NCBI RefSeq assembly: GCF_963678635.1
Contig: NC_087062.1
Span: 44,280,395-44,344,394 of the forward strand
DNA length: 64,000 bases
Origin: Symsagittifera roscoffensis
Taxonomy: Eukaryota > Xenacoelomorpha > Acoela > Convolutidae
Direction: 5' to 3'
Part shown: positions 57,981 to 64,000 of the stretch, in pieces
Position numbering within the stretch: the stretch's first letter is position 1
Layout of the letters: each line of letters begins with the position of its first letter
Notes under the pieces: model-generated
Database searches by the model: none
Seen by the model: the letters and a program-made list of their open reading frames with translations, nothing else
Told to the model about the DNA's origin: nothing
Translations under genes and position numbers: made by a program

Positions 57981-60900
57981 ACTCTAGCTAGCGAACAAAG
58001 TCAACATTCGATAATGTAAAAGGGCAGGTGAAGAAAAAACTATGTTTTTTCTCGAATATGCACTGTAATCTATTTACGCTAACTTAGCCCTGTTAGCATG
58101 AAGCTAAAAGGGACTCTTGTTAGCGAACCAAATTATTAAATGATAATGTAAAGGCAGAGGAAAAGAAGCAACGGTGTTGTTTCTCGAACATCCAGTGTAA
58201 TTTCTTTACGTTTAAATAGCCCTGACAAGCATGAAACTAAAAGAGATTCTTGTTAGCGAACTAAGTAATCAATTAATAACGAAAAAAGGCAGGTGAAGAA
58301 ACAACAATATTCAATCTCGAAAAGGCAGTGTAAACTATTTACGCCAAATTAGCCCTGATAAGCATGATGCTGAAAGGGACTCTAGCTAGCGAAAAAAGTG
58401 AACAATCGATAACTTAAAAGGGCAGGTGAAGAAAAAAACAATGTTATTTCTCGAATATGCACTGTAATCTATGTACGCTAACTTAGCCCTGTTAGCATGA
58501 AGCTAAAAGGAACTCTTGTTAGCGAACCAAATTATTAAATGATAATGTAAAGGCAAAGGAAACGAAGCAACGGTGTTGTTTCTCGAACATCCAGTGTAAT
58601 TTCTTTACGTTTAAATAGCCCTGATAAGCATGAAACTAAAAGAGATTCTTGTTAGCGAACTAAGTAAACAATTAATAACGTAAAAAGGCAGGTGAAGAAA
58701 CAACAATATTCGTTCTCGAAAAGGCACTGTAAACTATTTACGCCAACTTAGCCCTGATAAGCATGATGCTAAAAGGGACTCTAGCTAGCGAAAAAAGTGA
58801 ACAATCGATAACGTAAAAGGGCAGGTGAAGAAAAAAACGATGTTATTTCTCGAATATGCACTGTAATCTATGTACGCTAACTTAGCCCTGTTAGCATGAA
58901 GCTAAAAGGGACTCTTGTTAGCGAACCAAATTATTAAATGATAATGTAAAGGCAGAGGAAAAGAAGCAACGGTGTTGTTTCTCGAACATCCAGTGTAATT
59001 TCTTTACGTTTAAATAGCCCTGATAAGCATGAAACTAAAAGAGATTCTTGTTAGTGAACTAAGTAATCAATTAATAACGTAAAAAGGCAGGCCAACTCAG
59101 CCCTGATAAGCATGATGCTTACAGGGACTCCAGTTTGCGAACCAAGTGAACAATCGATAATGTAAAAGGGCAGGTGAAGAAAAAACAATGTTATTCCTCG
59201 AATATGCACTGTAATCTATATACGCTAACTTAGCCCTGTTAGCATGAAGCTAAAAGGGACTCTTGTTAGCGAACCAAATTATCAAATGATAAGGTAAAGG
59301 TAGAGGCAAAGAAGCAACGGTGTTGTTTCTCGAACATCCAGTGTAATTTCTTTACGTTAAAATAGCCCTGATAAGCATGATACCAAAAGAGATTCTTTTT
59401 AGCGAACTAAGTAATCAATTAATAACGCAAAAAGGCAGGTGAATAAACAATAATATTCTTTCTCGAAAACGAACTGCATACTATTTACGCCAACTTAGCC
59501 CTGATAAGCATGATGCTAAAAGTGACTCTATTTAGCGATCTAAATAATCAATTGATAACGTAAGAGGGCAGGTGAAGAAACAACAGTGGTAATTCTCGAA
59601 TATGCACTGTATACTATTTTCGCTAACTTAGCCCTGGTAAGCATGATGCTTACCGGGACTCTAGCTAGCGAACAAAGTCAACATTCGATAATGTAAAAGG
59701 GCAGGTGAAGAAAAAACTATGTTTTTTCTCGAATATGCACTGTAATCTATTTACGCTAACTTAGCCCTGTTAGCATGAAGCTAAAAGGGACTCTTGTTAG
59801 CGAACCAAATTATCAAATGATAAAGTAAAGGTAGAGGCAAAGAAGCAACGGTGTTGCTTCTCGAACATCCAGTGTAATTTCTTTACGTTAAAATAGCCCT
59901 GACAAGCATAATACTAAAAAGGACTCTTGTTAGCAAACTAAGTAATCAATTGATAACGTAGAGGCAGGTGAAGAAAAACAGTGTTATTTCTCCTCGAATC
60001 TGCACTGTAATCTATTTACGCTAACTTAGCCCTGTTAGCATGAAGCTAAAAGGGACTCTTGTTAGCGAACCAAATTATCAAATGATAATGTAAAGGTAGA
60101 GGCAAAGAAGCAACGGTGTTGTTTCTCGAACATCCAGTGTAATTTCTTTACGTTAAAATAGCCCTGATAAGCATGATACCAAAAGAGATTCTTGTTAGCG
60201 AACTAAGTAATCAATTAATAACGCAAAAAGGCAGGTGAATAAACAAAAATATTCTCTCGAAAACGAACTGCATACTATTTACGCCAACTTAGCCCTGATA
60301 AGCATGATGCTAAAAGTGACTCTATTTAGCGATCTAAATAATCAATTGACAACGTAAGAGGGCAGGTGAAGAAACAACAGTGGTAATTCTCGAATATGCA
60401 CTGTATACTATTTTCGCTAACTTAGCCCTGGTAAGCATGATGCTTACCGGGACTCTAGCTAGCGAACAAAGTGAACATTCGATAATGTAAAAGGGCAGGT
60501 GAAGAAAAAACTATGTTTTTTCTCGAATATGCACTGTAATCTATTTACGCTAACTTAGCCCTGTTAGCATGAAGCTAAAAGGGACTCTTGTTAGCGAACC
60601 AAATTATCAAATGATAAGGTAAAGGTAAAGGCAAAGAAGCAACGGTGTTGTTTCTCGAACATCCAGTGTAATTTAATTACGTTAAAATAGCCCTGATAAG
60701 CATGATACTAAAAGGACTCTTGTTAACGAACTAAGTAATCAATTGATAACGTAAAGAGGCAGGTGAAGAAACAACAGTGTTATTTCTCCTCGAATCTGCA
60801 CTGTAATCTATTTACGCTAACTTAGCCCTGTTAGCATGAAGCTAAAAGGGACTCTTGTTAGCGAACCAAAATATCAAATGATAATGTAAAGGTAGAGGCA

Positions 60901-62366
60901 AAGAAGCAATCGTGTTGTTTCTCGAACATTCAGTGTAATTTCTTTACGTTAAAATAGCCCTGATAAGCATGATACCAAAAGAGATTCTTGTTAGCGAACT
61001 AAGTAATCAATTGATAACGTAAAGAGGCAGGTGAAGAAACAACAGTGTTATTTCTCCTCAAATCTGCACTGTAAACTATTTACGCCAACTTAGCCCCGAT
61101 AAGCATGATGCTTACAGGGACTCTAGTTTGCAAACCAAGTGAACAATTGATGATGTAAAAGGGCGGGTGAAGAAAAAACAATGTTATTTCTCGAATATGC
61201 ACTGTAATCTATATACGCTACTTTAGCCCTGTTAGCATGAAGCTAAAAGGGACTCTTGTTAGCGAACCGAATTATCAAATGATAATGTAAAGGTAAAGGC
61301 AAAGAAGCAACGGTGTTGTTTCTCAAACATCCAGTGTAATTTATGTATGTTAAACTAGCCCTGATAAGCATGATACTAAAAGGACTCTTGTTAACGAACT
61401 AAGTAATCAAATGATAACGTACAGAGGCAGGTGAAGAAACAACAGTGTTATTTCTCGAATCTGCACTGTAAACTATTTACGCTAACTTAGCCCCGATAAG
61501 CATGATGGTTACAGGGACTCTAGTTTGCGAACCAAGTGAACAATTGATGATGTAAAAGGGCAGGTGAAGAAAAAACAATGTTATTTCTCGAATATGCACT
61601 GTAATCTATCTACGCTAAATTAGCCCTGTTAGCATGAAGCTAAAAGGGACTCTTGTTAGCGAATCAAATTATCAAATGATAATGTAAAGGTAGAGGCACA
61701 GAAGCAACGGTGTTGTTTCTTGAACATCCAGTGTAATTTCTTTACGTTAAAATAGCCCTGATAAGCATGAAACTAAAAGAGATTTTTGTTAGCGAACTAA
61801 GTAATCAATTAATAACGTGAAAAGGCAGGTGAAGAAACAACAACATTCTTTCTCGAAAATGCACTGTATACTATTTACGCCAACTTAGCCCTGATAAGCA
61901 TGATGCTTACAGGGACTCTAGTTTGCGAACCAAGTGAACAATCGATAAAGTAAAAGGGCAGGTGAAGAAAAAACAATGTTATTTCTAGAATATGCACTGT
62001 AATCTATATACGCTAACTTAGCCCTGTTAGCATGAAGCTAAAAGGGACTCTAGTTAGCGATCTAAGTAATCAATTGATAACGTAAGAGGGCAGGTGAAGA
62101 AACAACTGTGTTAATTCTCGAATATGCACTGTATAATAATTTCGCTAACTTAGCCCTGGTAAGCATGATGCTTACCGGGACTCTAGCTAGCGAACAAAGT
62201 GAACAATCGATAATGTAAAAGGGCAGGTGAAGAAAAAACAATGTTATTTCTAGAAAATGCACTGTAATCAATATACGCTAACTTAGCCCTGTTAGCATGA
62301 AGCTAAAAGGGACTCTTGTTAGCGAACCAAATTATCAAATGATAATGTAAAGGTAGAGGCAAAGAA

Positions 62367-62382
62367 GCAACGGTGAATAAGC
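62367..62382 (+). other. Monomer deletion junction (shared with 21915-21930)
   Basis: 'aagcaacggtg' is joined directly to 'aataagcatgatgcttac', exactly as near 21.92 kb. Confidence 0.8.
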
Positions 62383-63950
62383 ATGATGCTTACAGGGACT
62401 CTAGTTTGCGAACCAAGTGAACAATCGATAATGTAAAAGGGCGGGTGAAGAAAAAACAATGTTATTTCTCGAATATGCACTGTAATCTATATACGCTACT
62501 TTAGCCCTGTTAGCATGAAGCTAAAAGGGACTCTTGTTAGCGAACCGAATTATCAAATGATAATGTAAAGGTAAAGGCAAAGAAGCAACGGTGTTGTTTC
62601 TCAAACATCCAGTGTAATTTATGTATGTTAAACTAGCCCTGATAAGCATGATACTAAAAGGACTCTTGTTAACGAACTAAGTAATCAAATGATAACGTAC
62701 AGAGGCAGGTGAAGAAACAACAGTGTTATTTCTCGAATCTGCACTGTAAACTATTTACGCCAACTTAGCCCCGATAAGCATGATGCTTACAGGGACTCTA
62801 GTTTGCAAACCAAGTGAACAATTGATGATGTAAAAGGGCGGGTGAAGAAAAAACAATGTTATTTCTCGAATATGCACTGTAATCTATATACGCTACTTTA
62901 GCCCTGTTAGCATGAAGCTAAAAGGGACTCTTGTTAGCGAACCGAATTATCAAATGATAATGTAAAGGTAAAGGCAAAGAAGCAACGGTGTTGTTTCTCA
63001 AACATCCAGTGTAATTTATGTATGTTAAACTAGCCCTGATAAGCATGATACTAAAAGGACTCTTGTTAACGAACTAAGTAATCAAATGATAACGTACAGA
63101 GGCAGGTGAAGAAACAACAGTGTTATTTCTCGAATCTGCACTGTAAACTATTTACGCTAACTTAGCCCCGATAAGCATGATGGTTACAGGGACTCTAGTT
63201 TGCGAACCAAGTGAACAATTGATGATGTAAAAGGGCAGGTGAAGAAAAAACAATGTTATTTCTCGAATATGCACTGTAATCTATCTACGCTAAATTAGCC
63301 CTGTTAGCATGAAGCTAAAAGGGACTCTTGTTAGCGAATCAAATTATCAAATGATAATGTAAAGGTAGAGGCACAGAAGCAACGGTGTTGTTTCTTGAAC
63401 ATCCAGTGTAATTTCTTTACGTTAAAATAGCCCTGATAAGCATGAAACTAAAAGAGATTTTTGTTAGCGAACTAAGTAATCAATTAATAACGTGAAAAGG
63501 CAGGTGAAGAAACAACAACATTCTTTCTCGAAAATGCACTGTATACTATTTACGCCAACTTAGCCCTGATAAGCATGATGCTTACAGGGACTCTAGTTTG
63601 CGAACCAAGTGAACAATCGATAAAGTAAAAGGGCAGGTGAAGAAAAAACAATGTTATTTCTAGAATATGCACTGTAATCTATATACGCTAACTTAGCCCT
63701 GTTAGCATGAAGCTAAAAGGGACTCTAGTTAGCGATCTAAGTAATCAATTGATAACGTAAGAGGGCAGGTGAAGAAACAACTGTGTTAATTCTCGAATAT
63801 GCACTGTATAATAATTTCGCTAACTTAGCCCTGGTAAGCATGATGCTTACCGGGACTCTAGCTAGCGAACAAAGTGAACAATCGATAATGTAAAAGGGCA
63901 GGTGAAGAAAAAACAATGTTATTTCTAGAAAATGCACTGTAATCAATATA

Positions 63951-63999
63951 CGCTAACTTAGCCCTGTTAGCATGAAGCTAAAAGGGACTCTTGTTAGCG
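63951..63999. repeat. Representative monomer hairpin, subtype with TTAGC/GCTAA stem
   Basis: Outer arms CGCTAAC (63951-63957) and GTTAGCG (63993-63999) enclose CCCT/AGGG and then TTAGC/GCTAA around the loop ATGAA. The same layout recurs in most monomers of this subtype. Confidence 0.8.
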
Positions 64000-64000
64000 A

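Larger units (their letters stand above)
55800..59200 (+). repeat. ~1677-bp duplication
   Basis: The unusual junction 'ggcaggccaactcagccctg', where part of a monomer is missing, occurs at 57411 and 59088. It has the same flanks on both sides. Confidence 0.8.
46402..64000 (+). repeat. Satellite array, right block (~132-133 bp monomer)
   Basis: Roughly 130 monomers of the same family continue to the window end. The first monomers share private variants with the left flank ('aaggacaggtgaag', 'tttctcgaagatgcac' at about 35.7 kb and 46.9-49.9 kb), so this is the same local array split by the retrotransposon. No genes are seen. The array is not ended by the window. Confidence 0.97.
61060..64000 (+). 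repeat. 1675-bp tandem duplication at window end
   Basis: Bases from about 61.07 kb recur 1675 bp later (for example 61201 and 62876) with few or no differences to the window end. Confidence 0.85.

Noticed and set aside
13543-63946. Recurring 66-69 aa minus-strand ORFs across the satellite (13543, 18437, 35113, 47954, 50214, 62062, 63737)
   Set aside because: They span about one and a half monomers, differ only as the monomers differ, begin and end within repeat sequence, and have no coding context. They are chance frames in a satellite.
9698-64000. CRISPR-like regular repeats
   Set aside because: Monomers are head-to-tail with no unique spacers, are ~132 bp long, and the host is eukaryotic.
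9698-64000. Hammerhead ribozyme in the satellite ('ctgatgagcatgatg' variants resemble the CUGAUGA core)
   Set aside because: Most monomers read ctgataag. No proper stem II followed by GAAA and no cleavage-site context are present.
9698-64000. CENP-B box in the satellite
   Set aside because: No match to the TTCG....A..CGGG pattern was found in the monomer consensus.

Overview
The window is eukaryotic and most likely from a small invertebrate animal; I cannot name the species. It is AT-rich. It holds the last exon of a conserved nucleoporin gene (Seh1-type WD40 protein) behind a clear splice acceptor, a decayed FLYWCH/MULE DNA transposon, an intact Ty3/gypsy LTR retrotransposon, and more than 43 kb of tandem satellite. 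Nothing looks bacterial.

Layout. 1-1700: degenerate ~150-165 bp repeats and a long direct duplication with an offset of 1125 bp. 2331-4507: a MULE-type DNA transposon with diverged inverted ends, an 8-bp target duplication and a broken FLYWCH-transposase gene. 4508-8786: AT-rich sequence with a few short unrecognised ORFs, one pair of which (about 5.8 and 8.2 kb) are copies of each other. 8787-9593: the Seh1 C-terminal exon on the minus strand. 9698-64000: a satellite of ~132-133 bp monomers, split into ~26 kb and ~17.6 kb by the LTR retrotransposon at 35952-46396.

The satellite is a patchwork of local higher-order repeats (3-, 4-, 5-, 8-, 10-, 15- and 19-monomer units). Most monomers carry a dyad-symmetric core. 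Its stem sequence differs between monomer subtypes, yet pairing is kept in several of them.

The retrotransposon lies on the minus strand. It has LTRs that look identical by eye, a 4-5 bp target duplication, a primer-binding site, a gag with one CCHC knuckle, and a canonical A AAA AAC slippery heptamer directly before the gag stop. The pol ORF has protease, RT, RNase H and integrase with all main catalytic residues, and no env is seen. After a proline-rich linker, the pol C-terminus carries a complete macrodomain of the TARG1/OARD1 type. It keeps the Lys and Asp that catalyse ADP-ribosyl hydrolysis in that family, at the same 41-residue spacing. This macrodomain-bearing Gag-Pol is the most striking system in the window. 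It could reverse ADP-ribosylation by the host or read ADP-ribosylated chromatin, in the position where other Ty3/gypsy elements carry chromodomains.
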